Assembly (NCBI GenBank): GCA_020723285.1
Contig: DYJE01000027.1
Span: 1 to 64,000, forward strand
Direction: 5' to 3'
DNA from: Desulforapulum autotrophicum
GTDB taxonomy: Bacteria > Desulfobacterota > Desulfobacteria > Desulfobacterales > Desulfolunaceae
DNA: 64,000 nucleotides
In this document: piece after piece, positions 42,177 through 50,543 of the stretch
How positions within the stretch are numbered: the first letter of the stretch is position 1
Layout: every line of letters starts with the position of its first letter
The notes under the pieces: model-generated
What the model saw: the letters and a program-made list of their open reading frames with translations, nothing else
Databases searched by the model: none
What the model was told of the DNA's origin: nothing
Made by a program: the position numbers and the translations under genes

Positions 42177-43193
42177 TCAGATCATCATGTTCCGGTTGGG
42201 ACTTTGGGCGATCAGCGGATTCCCCTTAAACAGCCTCCGGATGTTCTCCCGGATCTGCGAAGGGGTATCCCCCTTGATCAGGGCGGGCCAGATGCTCTGC
42301 CCGAATGTGAAGTTGGCGGAATAGTAGAGCGCTGTTTTCTTGAAGGTCTTCACGGCGATGTGGGGTTCGAAATGGGCCAGAAGACGGTCAAGGAGGTCGT
42401 GGGCATATCGTTCGCAGATTTGCGCATCGGGAACGAAGCCCCTGGCCATGACAGCGAAGATCCAGGGACGGACCACAGCCATACGCCCGATGGCGACGCC
42501 GTCGCAGCCGGTTGTTTCGAACATTTTTACGGCGTCTTCGCTGTCGAACACATTGCCGTTTCCGAAAACAGGAATGGACACCGCCTCTTTCACCCGGCGG
42601 ATATGATCCCACAAGGGTGCCCGTCCGCGCCGGTCTGGTGAAACCCGGGGATGAAAAACCAGGGCGTCGGCACCCATATACTCAAAGCGCCGGGCCAGAT
42701 CCACCGCCGGGCCGGGGTCGGGAGTCCAGCCGGTGCGAAATTTGGCAAATACCGGAATGGACACAGCCTTTCGAACCGCCGATACAATGCGCCCTGCAAG
42801 GTCGGGATCTTTCATCAGCGCCGCCCCGCAGTTTTTCTTGCAGATGGCGGCCACCGAACAGCCGAAATTGAGATCTACCCCGAAAAAACCTTCTTTTTCC
42901 ACGCGGGCAGCGGCCCGGGCCAACGTGTCCGGTTCGGAGCCGAACAGCTGACAGACCAGGTAGGGCAGTTCCTCGTCACGCCATTTGAACGTCATGGACA
43001 TATGCCGGTTTTCGTGAGGCACGGCCCTGGCGTTGCACATCTCCATGAACTGAAGTCCGCAGCCCCCGTGATCCGCGATGATACTCCTCAGCGCCACATT
43101 CCCTAGTACCGCCATGGGCGCGAGGGCCAGACGGTTTGAAACGGTCCGGCCGCCGATGACCAGTTCCCTGTTGACCCATTGGGTGATGTCCAT
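42177..43193 (-). CDS. tRNA-dihydrouridine synthase family protein
   Basis: A 338-residue FMN TIM-barrel protein: LALAPMAVLGNVALRSI, the catalytic NFGCSVAAICKKNCGAALMKDP (family N-x-G-C-P; here serine follows the cysteine), FAKFRTGWTPDP, VFHPRVSPDRRGRAPLWDHI (normally H-x-R-T), PVFGNGNVFDSEDAVKMFETTGCDGVAIGRMAVVRPWIF. This places it in the Dus family, which reduces uridines in tRNA D-loops, although the non-canonical residues after the cysteine and the missing HGR-T form suggest a separate subfamily. The ATG at 43193 with an ACAGGTAC site is chosen over the 114-bp longer frame. Confidence 0.85.
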   Translation of the reverse strand: MDITQWVNRELVIGGRTVSNRLALAPMAVLGNVALRSIIADHGGCGLQFMEMCNARAVPHENRHMSMTFKWRDEELPYLVCQLFGSEPDTLARAAARVEKEGFFGVDLNFGCSVAAICKKNCGAALMKDPDLAGRIVSAVRKAVSIPVFAKFRTGWTPDPGPAVDLARRFEYMGADALVFHPRVSPDRRGRAPLWDHIRRVKEAVSIPVFGNGNVFDSEDAVKMFETTGCDGVAIGRMAVVRPWIFAVMARGFVPDAQICERYAHDLLDRLLAHFEPHIAVKTFKKTALYYSANFTFGQSIWPALIKGDTPSQIRENIRRLFKGNPLIAQSPNRNMMI

Positions 43194-43312
43194 GTACCTG
43201 TTTTTCCTGTCCAGCTGTTTGTCCCCATGTTTGATGTCGATTAAAACCATTCTCAAATGGTCAGTGATAACCGCTATATGTGAAAAAGGCCGGGAATGGC
43301 AACACAAATGAT

Positions 43313-43744
43313 TCAGATTTTTTTAGAACTGAAAAACAGATGGGCGGGACAACGGCAGTCGGAGCTTCCGAATCCGCGGACGGGGGCGGACATACCGGGG
43401 TGTGACGCGAGTATGCCCGCCCAGACGTGCTCCAGGTGCTGGTTTTCATCGCTGATGAGAATATCTCTCACCTGGGTGTGGGGCCGGAGGTAATCCAGGT
43501 GCCAGTGGGGTTTCCGTGAAACGGTCAGATGGTGCGTAAGCCGTGCGCCAAGACCGCCGGGTCCGAAGGCGCTGCCCACGTAGTAATACCAGCCTTTTTT
43601 GAACTGAAATCCGCCAAGGCGTCCCACGGTGATGACAGCCCCCTTTTTCATGTGAAGAACCACGATGTAGGTGCCTTTGAAGAGCGCAGGAAAAGGCGTG
43701 GCCGATGGCTCGATGCGCCGGACGGTGTTATCCTTGAATATCAC
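43313..43744 (-). CDS. GIY-YIG nuclease family protein (DUF123)
   Basis: A 143-residue protein with the DUF123 form of the GIY-YIG fold: GTYIVVLHMKKGAVITVGRLGGFQFKKGWYYYVGSAFGPGGLGARLTHHL, then KPHWHLDYLRP and DCRCPAHLF at the end. The tyrosines of the two strands, the arginine of the following helix and the HWHLDYL motif are typical. Function is unproven; nucleic-acid processing is assumed. It overlaps ubiX by ATGA (43741-43744). Confidence 0.9.
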   Translation of the reverse strand: MIFKDNTVRRIEPSATPFPALFKGTYIVVLHMKKGAVITVGRLGGFQFKKGWYYYVGSAFGPGGLGARLTHHLTVSRKPHWHLDYLRPHTQVRDILISDENQHLEHVWAGILASHPGMSAPVRGFGSSDCRCPAHLFFSSKKI

Positions 43745-44361
43745 GGAAGGCCCCAGGGTTTCACCAGATCATGGGCCACATCGAGGTGGTCGAGGATCCT
43801 TGCGATCACGGTGTCGGCAAGATCCTCAATGGATGCGGGCTTTCCATAGAACGACGGCATGGCCGGAAGGATCGTGGCCCCGGCACGGGCTGCCTTCAGC
43901 ATGTTTTCCATGTGGAGGGTGCTCAAGGGGGTTTCGCGGGGCACCAGGATCAGCGGGCGCTTTTCCTTGAGGCACACGTCGGCGGCCCGGTGGATCAGGT
44001 TTCCCGCCGTTCCTGAGGCCACGGCGGCTAAGGTTCCCATGGTGCAGGGGCAGATGATCATGCCGTCATGCCGGAACGATCCGCTGGCCGGAGGTGTGAA
44101 AAAGTCGTTTTCGTCGATAGGGATCAGTTCTGAACCGTCAGAAATGATAACGCCCCTGTCTGCGAGAAAGGTGTGAAAAGGCTCTCCGGAGTATCCGGTT
44201 TCATGGGCCAGCACCTGATGGCCGGCCCTGGAGATGATCAGGTAGATCCGGGTGTTTCGTTCAAGCAGGGCTTTGAGGAGGCGCAAGCCGTACAGCGCCC
44301 CGGAAGCCCCGCAGATGGCCACGACAAAGTTTTTCTGTTTGATATCACCGGAGCATGGCAT
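43741..44361 (-). CDS. ubiX: UbiX-family flavin prenyltransferase
   Basis: A 206-residue flavoprotein: VVAICGASGALYGLRLLKALLER (FMN-binding), MIICPCTMGTLAAVASGTAGNLIHRAADVCLKEKRPLILVPRETPLS (dimethylallyl-phosphate site) and the MPSFYGKP region. UbiX makes the prenylated FMN cofactor that UbiD-type decarboxylases need. Pairing with a UbiA prenyltransferase fits ubiquinone or futalosine-type menaquinone synthesis; menaquinone is expected in a sulfate reducer. ATG at 44361 overlaps the ubiA stop region by 17 bp, showing coupling. Confidence 0.93.
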   Translation of the reverse strand: MPCSGDIKQKNFVVAICGASGALYGLRLLKALLERNTRIYLIISRAGHQVLAHETGYSGEPFHTFLADRGVIISDGSELIPIDENDFFTPPASGSFRHDGMIICPCTMGTLAAVASGTAGNLIHRAADVCLKEKRPLILVPRETPLSTLHMENMLKAARAGATILPAMPSFYGKPASIEDLADTVIARILDHLDVAHDLVKPWGLP

Positions 44362-45238
44362 CGATGGCAATCCCCGCAAGAAGCACCACGGAAAGGATGC
44401 TGTTGATATGAAAGAAGGCGATGTGCACATGGGTCAGGTCATCGGGTTTCACCAGCTTGTGCTCGATGACCAGAAGGACGGCGATGATGATCACGGCCAC
44501 AAGGTAGGCCGCGCCCAGGTCAAAGGCCACGGACATCAGGACGAAACAGGCGAAGGTCACGGCGTGGAGGAGGCTCGAAACCGTGAGGGCCTTATGGATT
44601 CCCAGACGGGAAGGAATGGAGAACAACCCCTGGTTTTTGTCGAACTCCGCGTCCTGGCAGGCGTAAAGGATGTCGAATCCCGCGATGTTGGTCAGAAGGG
44701 CGATGGACAAAAGGAGGATGGAGCCTGACAGGGAACCGGCCACAGCCACCCAGGCTCCCAGGGGGGCGAGGGAGATGGCGAAGCCCAGATAAATGTGGCA
44801 GTACACGGTGAACCGTTTGGTGTAGGAATAAAAAAACAAGAGGGCCAGCACAGGGAACGACAGAATGAAACAGGTGCTGCCCAGCATGGCGGCGGCAAAG
44901 ATGAACACCGCCGATGATGCGGCGACGAAGAGGATGGCCGCCCGTTTGTCCAGCGTGCCTGCGGGGATCTCCCGCATGAGGGTCCGGGGATTTTGGCTGT
45001 CCAGGTCAGCGTCCACCAGGCGGTTGAAGCCCATGGCTGCTGATCTGGCACCCACCATAGCCAGAAGAATGAAGAACACGGTGCCAAAGGTGAGGGGGTG
45101 TTCCCTGGCCGCCAGAATCACGGCGGAAAGGGCGAAAGGCAGGGCGAAAATCGTGTGGCTGAACTTGATCATCCGGCCGTAGGTTTCGATCTTGGAAAAA
45201 ATGGATGCGAGATCCGCATAAGATTTCGAGGGTTTCAT
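44345..45238 (-). CDS. ubiA: UbiA-family prenyltransferase (4-hydroxybenzoate / menaquinone type)
   Basis: A 297-residue membrane protein with eight or nine helices. The two aspartate-rich prenyl-diphosphate motifs are NRLVDADLDSQNPRT (residues ~66-80) and DILYACQDAEFDKNQG (~185-200). It attaches a polyprenyl chain to an aromatic acid. The adjacent UbiX and radical SAM genes suggest the alternative (futalosine) menaquinone pathway (MqnP-like), but no mqn gene is in the window to confirm it. ATG at 45238 is 5 bp after the radical SAM gene's stop. Confidence 0.92.
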   Translation of the reverse strand: MKPSKSYADLASIFSKIETYGRMIKFSHTIFALPFALSAVILAAREHPLTFGTVFFILLAMVGARSAAMGFNRLVDADLDSQNPRTLMREIPAGTLDKRAAILFVAASSAVFIFAAAMLGSTCFILSFPVLALLFFYSYTKRFTVYCHIYLGFAISLAPLGAWVAVAGSLSGSILLLSIALLTNIAGFDILYACQDAEFDKNQGLFSIPSRLGIHKALTVSSLLHAVTFACFVLMSVAFDLGAAYLVAVIIIAVLLVIEHKLVKPDDLTHVHIAFFHINSILSVVLLAGIAIDAMLR

Positions 45239-45243
45239 AGGCT

Positions 45244-46260
45244 TCAGGAAAAAACTCCGTGAACGGCCGCTCCGCAGTGATTGCAGCGGCCGTTTGAAAG
45301 GGTGTTGTTTAAAATCATGTAGCCCTGCCGCTGGATCAGCGGTGTGCCGCAGGACCGGCAAAAGGTGGTTTCGCCGGGATGTCCCGGAACATTGCCGGTG
45401 TAGACATGATGAAGGCCTTCGGACAGGCCGGTCTCACGGGCGGTGGCAAGGGTGGCGACAGGGGTGGGGCCTCGGTCCGTCAGGCGGTACGTGGGATGGA
45501 AACGGCTGATATGCCAGGGCGTTTCCGGCCCGAGATCGTCCCTGATGAACCGGGCCAGATTCCTTATTTCCTCTTCTCCATCGTTCAGGCCGGGAATGAG
45601 GAGGGTGGTGATTTCAAGGAAAACCCCCTTTTTTTTAAGGTATCGCAGGCTTTCCTTCACCGGTTCGAGATGTGCGCCGCACAGAGACCGGTAAAAATCA
45701 TCGGAATAAGCTTTGAGGTCGATGTTGGCGGCGTCGAGAACGGGAGCGATGGCGTCCACGGCCAGTTCACTCATGTAGCCGTTGGACACGAAAACGGTTT
45801 TTAAACCTTTTTTACGGGCCAGCATGGCTGTATCGAGAGCGTATTCGAAAAACACCGTGGGTTCGGTGTACGTGAAAGCGATGGCACGGCACCCGGATTC
45901 CATGGCGCTTTCAACCACGTCTTCCGGGGCCATGTACCGGCCTTTCACGGTTTTGTCGCCGGTTTTCGGCATGTGGGCGATGTCGGCATTCTGGCAGAAC
46001 CGGCAGGAAAAATTGCAGCCCGCTGTGGCCAGGGAATAGATCAGGGACCCAGGAAGGACGTGGAAAAGCGGTTTTTTTTCAATGGGGTCCACATGGGCGG
46101 CCATCAGTTTTCCGTAGACGAGGGAGAAAAGGGTGCCGCACCTGTTTTCACGGACACCGCAAAGACCGCGCTGTCCGTCTTTGATGGTGCAGGTGTGGCG
46201 GCAGAGATGGCAGACCAGGTGTCCGGCGGCGTCTTTTTTGTAAAAAAGCGCTTCTTTCAT
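45244..46260 (-). CDS. amrS: AmmeMemoRadiSam-system radical SAM enzyme
   Basis: A 338-residue protein: N-terminal cysteine pairs (CHLCRHTCTIKDGQRGLCGVRENRCG), SLATAGCNFSCRFCQNADIAHMP with the CxxxCxxC cluster (near residue 70), AFTYTEPTVFFEYALDTAML, FVSNGYMS and IDLKAYSDDFYRSLCGAHLEPVKESL, and a C-terminal zinc-ribbon-like tail (CRSCGTPLIQRQGY, CNHCGAAV). This is the AmrS family, related to pyruvate-formate-lyase activases and found with AMMECR1 and Memo proteins, which are absent here. The ATG overlaps the methyltransferase gene by ATGA (46257-46260). Confidence 0.92.
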   Translation of the reverse strand: MKEALFYKKDAAGHLVCHLCRHTCTIKDGQRGLCGVRENRCGTLFSLVYGKLMAAHVDPIEKKPLFHVLPGSLIYSLATAGCNFSCRFCQNADIAHMPKTGDKTVKGRYMAPEDVVESAMESGCRAIAFTYTEPTVFFEYALDTAMLARKKGLKTVFVSNGYMSELAVDAIAPVLDAANIDLKAYSDDFYRSLCGAHLEPVKESLRYLKKKGVFLEITTLLIPGLNDGEEEIRNLARFIRDDLGPETPWHISRFHPTYRLTDRGPTPVATLATARETGLSEGLHHVYTGNVPGHPGETTFCRSCGTPLIQRQGYMILNNTLSNGRCNHCGAAVHGVFS

Positions 46261-47060
46261 GGTTCTGCTCCGCAGCTGGGGCTCACCGGCTCCCGGTTCA
46301 GGGTGCTTAAATGGCCTCCGGCGATTTCCGGTGCCCCCTTTTTTTCGAACTTCAGGGGAAGGGGCCTTACTCTGTATGTCGGAACAAGGGTCACCACCAT
46401 GCCCATGTATGCGCCGAAAGGGAATTTCCGGATCAGGGCGTTGTGCTCGAAAAGACTGAAAAAACCGCCGGTTTCCGGGGTCATGAGGTTGACGGCTTTC
46501 CAGGTGACAGGAACATTGCCCAGGATGGCCCGGACCATGTCTTTCAGTTCCCAGACGGTGAAATAATGGGCCTTGTCACAGACAGAGCGTTCCAGGACCG
46601 CCGAGGCTCCTTTCTGGAGTCCTCCGAAAGCGTATCGGTTGACGATGCCGATGAACAGCCGGTCCTTGGCCACCCTCGCCGCCTCTTCCAGGGATGTGAG
46701 GGGGTCTTCGGTGAATTCCAGGCTTGTCATCATGCACACATGGTTGAAGGCGTTGTCGTCAAAGGGCAGGTCTTCGGCGTGGGCCCGGTGGAGGTCCACC
46801 CGGTTTCCCAGTTTCTGTTTTGCGAAATCGAGCATGTACGGCGATGGGTCGGCCCCGCTGAGCTGAAGGCCTTTCTGGGCCGTGAGGTACGAAAGGAGTT
46901 CGCCGGTTCCGCAGCCGATGTCAAGGATGGAGTCGCAGGGTCTTGGTTTGAGAAGGTCCAAGAGAAGGCGGCCCTGGTTTTTCTTGACCCGGTGGAACTG
47001 CCGGCTGTTGTGCCAGGTTTCGCAGGCTAAGGAATCTTTATAAGTGAATACGTATCCCAT
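46257..47060 (-). CDS. Class I SAM-dependent methyltransferase
   Basis: A 267-residue protein with motif I ILDIGCGTGELLSYLTA (residues ~45-61), LSGADPSPYMLDFAKQKLG, and the DLPFDDNAFNHVCMMTSLEF catalytic-region strands of UbiE/type-11 methyltransferases. It is co-transcribed with the radical SAM and UbiA/UbiX genes, so a quinone or lipid substrate is possible, but this cannot be read from sequence. Confidence 0.85.
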   Translation of the reverse strand: MGYVFTYKDSLACETWHNSRQFHRVKKNQGRLLLDLLKPRPCDSILDIGCGTGELLSYLTAQKGLQLSGADPSPYMLDFAKQKLGNRVDLHRAHAEDLPFDDNAFNHVCMMTSLEFTEDPLTSLEEAARVAKDRLFIGIVNRYAFGGLQKGASAVLERSVCDKAHYFTVWELKDMVRAILGNVPVTWKAVNLMTPETGGFFSLFEHNALIRKFPFGAYMGMVVTLVPTYRVRPLPLKFEKKGAPEIAGGHLSTLNREPVSPSCGAEP

Positions 47061-47091
47061 AGCAGATATGTAATGGATCTGAATTCCATTA

Positions 47092-47538
47092 TCAAGACGA
47101 AATGTTTTTTTCCAGGGTGAGGATGTTGCCTTTCTCGTTGTACATCCAGGTGTCGAAATAGTCGTCCATGATCAGAAAACCACGGCCGTGGTCTCTGAGC
47201 AGGCCTTCGGGTGTTTCACGGGTGGCTTTGGCCACCGCCGCCCGCCAGTTAAACCCCTGGCCCTGGTCTTCGATGGTCATGATGAGCTTGCCACTGTTTA
47301 ATGCGAGCTGAAAAAGGATCAGTTTTTTCCAGTCGTGGCCGTGGGCGTGGCGCACGGAATTGGTGAGACCTTCCCTCATCACCACCCGGACCGCGAAGGA
47401 ATACCGTTCGAGGTCGTTGTCCTTGAGAAAGGTTTTCACCTGGCTGTCCGCCTGGTCGATATAGTCCATGGTCGAGCTCATGACGATGTCGAGATGGTCC
47501 TTTTCTCTTTTAACATCGAATGTGAGATTCTCATCCAT
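47092..47538 (-). CDS. RsbW-like ATP-binding protein (anti-sigma/switch kinase type)
   Basis: A 148-residue GHKL ATPase: VVMREGLTNSVRHAHGHDW (N box), TIEDQGQGFNWR (G1) and DHGRGFLIMDDYFDTW (G2). It belongs to the RsbW/SpoIIAB-like group that bind and inhibit partner proteins or phosphorylate STAS proteins. It follows an RsbU-like phosphatase gene by 88 bp, so the two are likely to act in one partner-switching circuit; no STAS antagonist gene is present in the window. Confidence 0.85.
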   Translation of the reverse strand: MDENLTFDVKREKDHLDIVMSSTMDYIDQADSQVKTFLKDNDLERYSFAVRVVMREGLTNSVRHAHGHDWKKLILFQLALNSGKLIMTIEDQGQGFNWRAAVAKATRETPEGLLRDHGRGFLIMDDYFDTWMYNEKGNILTLEKNISS

Positions 47539-47625
47539 GATGCACCTTTGTCCTTGGTTCTCTCAGGGTTCGCTTTTGTATTTATCCCGCCTTTGAGGAT
47601 ACGGCCTGTGGCTGAAAGGCAGACG

Positions 47626-48747
47626 TCACACCTCAATGGCCAGGATGACGATATCGTCTTCCAGGGCCGATGTGTCCGGGTGAAGGTTCTGCGTGATATG
47701 GACCGGGGCTTCCACCAGTGGCACATCCCTGGCTTCGATGCATGCGGCCAGCATGCGGCCCGCACCTTCGGACCAGACGATTTTTTTGTCCGACGATTCG
47801 ATGAGGCCGTCGGTGTACATGTAGAACCGGTCTCCGCTGTTCACCTGCATGGTCTGCTGTCCGAAAAGCACGTTTTTAAAGATGCCGATCACGTCGCCGT
47901 CCATGTCGAGAATCCGGGGTTCGCCTTCAACCGGCACGTAACAGACCGGCGGATGTCCGGCGCTGATAATTTTCATCTGTTTGGTCTTTCGGTTCAGCCG
48001 GGCGTAAGCCGCCGTGAGGTATTTCCCCGCCGGAAGGATCTCCACCAGAACGTCGTTGATCATTTTTATGCTTTCAAGAGGCTGGTAAATGGGCGAACAG
48101 TTCTGCTTGAGAAGCCCTTTCACCGAGGATGTGAGGTAACTGGTGCTGATGTCGTGGCCGGAAAAATCCGCCACGAAATACCCGAAAATCTCGTCGGAGA
48201 TGGGCAGGACCTCATAAAAATCGCCCCCGGCTTCGTGAAGGGACAGGTAGTTCACCGCGAATTTCGCAGCGGGGTGTTTGTCCGGAGTCGTGAGCATGGC
48301 GGACTGGGCTTCGGAAATCTGTTTGAGTTTATCCGCCTGGCTTCGGATCAGAGAGTTGGTGGCGATGGACAGTTTGAGGTGGAGTCTGGCCCGGGCCGAC
48401 ACTTCCAGGGGATGGAAGGGTTTGGTGATGTAATCCACGGCCCCCAGTTCGAATCCTTCGAGCTTGGCGTCGATTTCGCTGACACCGGTCAGGAATATCA
48501 CGGGGATGGATGCTGTGCTTCCATTGCCTTTCAGGATTTTGATCACATCGAATCCGCTTTCGCCGGGCATCTGGATGTCCAGGAGAATCAGGTCCGGCTT
48601 TTTTTCCTCGGCGATTTTACGGGCGTCGGGACCGTTGAACGCTTTGTGGATGCTGTATCCCTCTTTGATGAGGGTGGTTTCAAGCAGTTTGACGTTCAAA
48701 GGGTTGTCGTCCACAACCAGTATGGAAAGTGTATCATCTGTTCCCAT
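47626..48747 (-). CDS. Response regulator with PP2C/SpoIIE phosphatase domain (RsbU-like)
   Basis: A 373-residue protein: receiver domain (ILVVDDNPLNVKLLETTL, phospho-aspartate in LILLDIQMPGESGFDV near residue 56, LTGVSE, ITKPF), a short coiled linker, and a PP2C/SpoIIE domain (EAGGDFYEVLPI, FVADFSGHDISTSYLTSSVKG, FYMYTDGLIES, DDIVILAI) with its metal aspartates. Phosphorylation of the receiver should switch on dephosphorylation of a partner. Neighbours are an Hpt protein upstream and an RsbW-like protein downstream, giving a phosphorelay-plus-partner-switch module. Confidence 0.92.
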   Translation of the reverse strand: MGTDDTLSILVVDDNPLNVKLLETTLIKEGYSIHKAFNGPDARKIAEEKKPDLILLDIQMPGESGFDVIKILKGNGSTASIPVIFLTGVSEIDAKLEGFELGAVDYITKPFHPLEVSARARLHLKLSIATNSLIRSQADKLKQISEAQSAMLTTPDKHPAAKFAVNYLSLHEAGGDFYEVLPISDEIFGYFVADFSGHDISTSYLTSSVKGLLKQNCSPIYQPLESIKMINDVLVEILPAGKYLTAAYARLNRKTKQMKIISAGHPPVCYVPVEGEPRILDMDGDVIGIFKNVLFGQQTMQVNSGDRFYMYTDGLIESSDKKIVWSEGAGRMLAACIEARDVPLVEAPVHITQNLHPDTSALEDDIVILAIEV

Positions 48748-48802
48748 CGGTCATCCTGTTTTCGTTCGTCTGCGTTAGTAATGTTTGGTCAGGGGCGGCA
48801 GG

Positions 48803-49114
48803 TCAGACGGCGTCCTTGATCAGGTTCAACATGGCGTTGAGCTCGGGAATCGCTTCGGCGATGCTGGATATATCGTTATGTCTGGCGGCCGACTCCAGTT
48901 TCCCAGAAAGACCGGCGATGTCCATGAATCCCAGATTGCCCGCAGATCCTTTCAGGGAGTGGGCGGCTTCGGAGGCGGCTTTTGCATCTTGCGCATCGTT
49001 CGCGGCAGCAAGTTTTTCCACATCCGCATAAGCCGTTTCAAGAAAGATTTCGACGATTTCGACGAATTCATCTTTCTCAAGCCCCAGGTTTTCACCCAAA
49101 GCTTTCAGATCCAT
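48803..49114 (-). CDS. Hpt phosphotransfer protein
   Basis: A 103-residue helical protein with the Hpt motif EAAHSLKGSAGNLGF (phospho-histidine near residue 50) and VEIVEIFLETAYADVEKLAAA before it. ATG at 49114 has a GGAGGTGG site; a longer frame to 49252 lacks support. It lies 55 bp upstream of the RsbU-like receiver protein and probably passes phosphate to that receiver. Confidence 0.9.
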   Translation of the reverse strand: MDLKALGENLGLEKDEFVEIVEIFLETAYADVEKLAAANDAQDAKAASEAAHSLKGSAGNLGFMDIAGLSGKLESAARHNDISSIAEAIPELNAMLNLIKDAV

Positions 49115-49288
49115 AGCCACCTCCTGATTAAGTGAATGTCTTCGTAATATGGTGGATGACGCCTGATTCTCCCGTGTGACCGGGACTTGCATTTCCTGGA
49201 AGGAAATCGTGAAAAGTGTCTTAGTATAGATCAGAGGCCCTTGATTTGGCAATCTTTTTTATTGCTCCGGGGATTTAGGCCGTGCTGC

Positions 49289-50377
49289 TCAGGTGTGGGT
49301 ATTTTTCTGTTGAATGAACAGGCGAAACGGTCGTTCCACGGCGTAGGTGAGCAGGAATCCCAGAGCGATGAGGACCGCTAAAAAAATCATCATGCGCTGG
49401 TCGTAAGTAAAATCCCGCTTTTCAAGGACAAAACTCGTCACGCACCGCACGGGAATCTGGATCATGTACACGCCGAAGCTGATTTCCCCCAGAATCGCCC
49501 AGAACGGCAGGGCCATGAACCCGGCGATTCTCCCCTTCAGCATGGAACAGCTGACAATGATCAGGAGAAAAAACGGTGCGTAGAAACTGGAGCCGAAAGG
49601 AAAACCTGATTTGACAAGGCCTGTGAGCGCCGCCTGGTGTTCGATGGCAAGGGTTACGGCCGCGACTGAGAGAATGAACAAGCCCAGAGCCCAAAAGCCG
49701 GAAAGGTGAAAACGCGAATCTGACATCACCGCGTAGGCGGCGGTGATCCCCATGAGAAAACTGCCGAGATGGACCAGGGGGAAATAATAGATCAGATCAT
49801 GGGATACCGAGGGAAACCCCTGATAATACCCGCTGCCGATCAGGTGGTAAAGCACGGTCTGGGTTACGGCCCAGAGGAGGAGGGCCGCCGCGAACAGAGT
49901 CAGCGGACGTGGCTTGTGTTTTTTTACCGCTGAAAGGATGGGCGGAAACAGGGCGTAAAATACCACCACCACGCTCATGAACCAGGCCGGACCGTTGATG
50001 GAAAGAGGGTAGGGCGGAACAAGGGCGTGGGCGAAGACGAGGTGGAGAAGAAGTCCGGCCAGCGTGAATTCCTTGCCCGCAAAGGGATTGACGATCAGCG
50101 CAAGGACAATGCCGATGAGGTACACGGGAACGATGCGGACCATGCGGTTCGTCCAGTATTCTTTTTGTGAAAATTCCGTTTTCCTGGCGTAGGCCAGCAT
50201 CAGACTGAATCCGGACAGCACGAAAAAGAAGGTGACCATCTGGGGACCCGCAGAGACGATGCGCGGAGCGTCGGCGAGAAATTCACTGCGGGTCCGGCAG
50301 TGGAACAGAACGACGAAAACCGAGGCGATAAATCTCAGCGGCGAAAGTAGGGCCATGTTACAGATTTTTTCGGTCAA
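49289..50377 (-). CDS. Acyltransferase family 3 (OafA/YrhL) membrane protein
   Basis: A 362-residue protein with ~10 membrane helices, typical of acyltransferase family 3. Family landmarks are LRFIASVFVVLFHCR near the start (catalytic-type histidine), FFVLSGFSLMLAY, INGPAWFMSVVVVFYALFPP and GEISFGVYMIQIPV. Members O-acetylate polysaccharides, LPS or peptidoglycan sugars. No surface-polysaccharide gene lies next to it. The 77% hydrophobic layout leaves no soluble SGNH extension. Confidence 0.9.
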   Translation of the reverse strand: MTEKICNMALLSPLRFIASVFVVLFHCRTRSEFLADAPRIVSAGPQMVTFFFVLSGFSLMLAYARKTEFSQKEYWTNRMVRIVPVYLIGIVLALIVNPFAGKEFTLAGLLLHLVFAHALVPPYPLSINGPAWFMSVVVVFYALFPPILSAVKKHKPRPLTLFAAALLLWAVTQTVLYHLIGSGYYQGFPSVSHDLIYYFPLVHLGSFLMGITAAYAVMSDSRFHLSGFWALGLFILSVAAVTLAIEHQAALTGLVKSGFPFGSSFYAPFFLLIIVSCSMLKGRIAGFMALPFWAILGEISFGVYMIQIPVRCVTSFVLEKRDFTYDQRMMIFLAVLIALGFLLTYAVERPFRLFIQQKNTHT

Positions 50378-50543
50378 TCGATTCTCCGCATTCGTGTTCT
50401 TGGTATTCCTGCATTGCTCAGACGGCGCACACTATAAAAAAAGGCTGGGCCGATTGTCAACCCATGGTTGTTGACAGGGGGATTCTCTGTTTGTAAAGTG
50501 AGGCCGCCAATTAATGATGAGACACATGACGAAGGGCTTCACG

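Noticed and set aside
47335-48819. Plus-strand open frame of 494 codons
   Set aside because: Shadow of the RsbU-like and RsbW-like genes on the minus strand.
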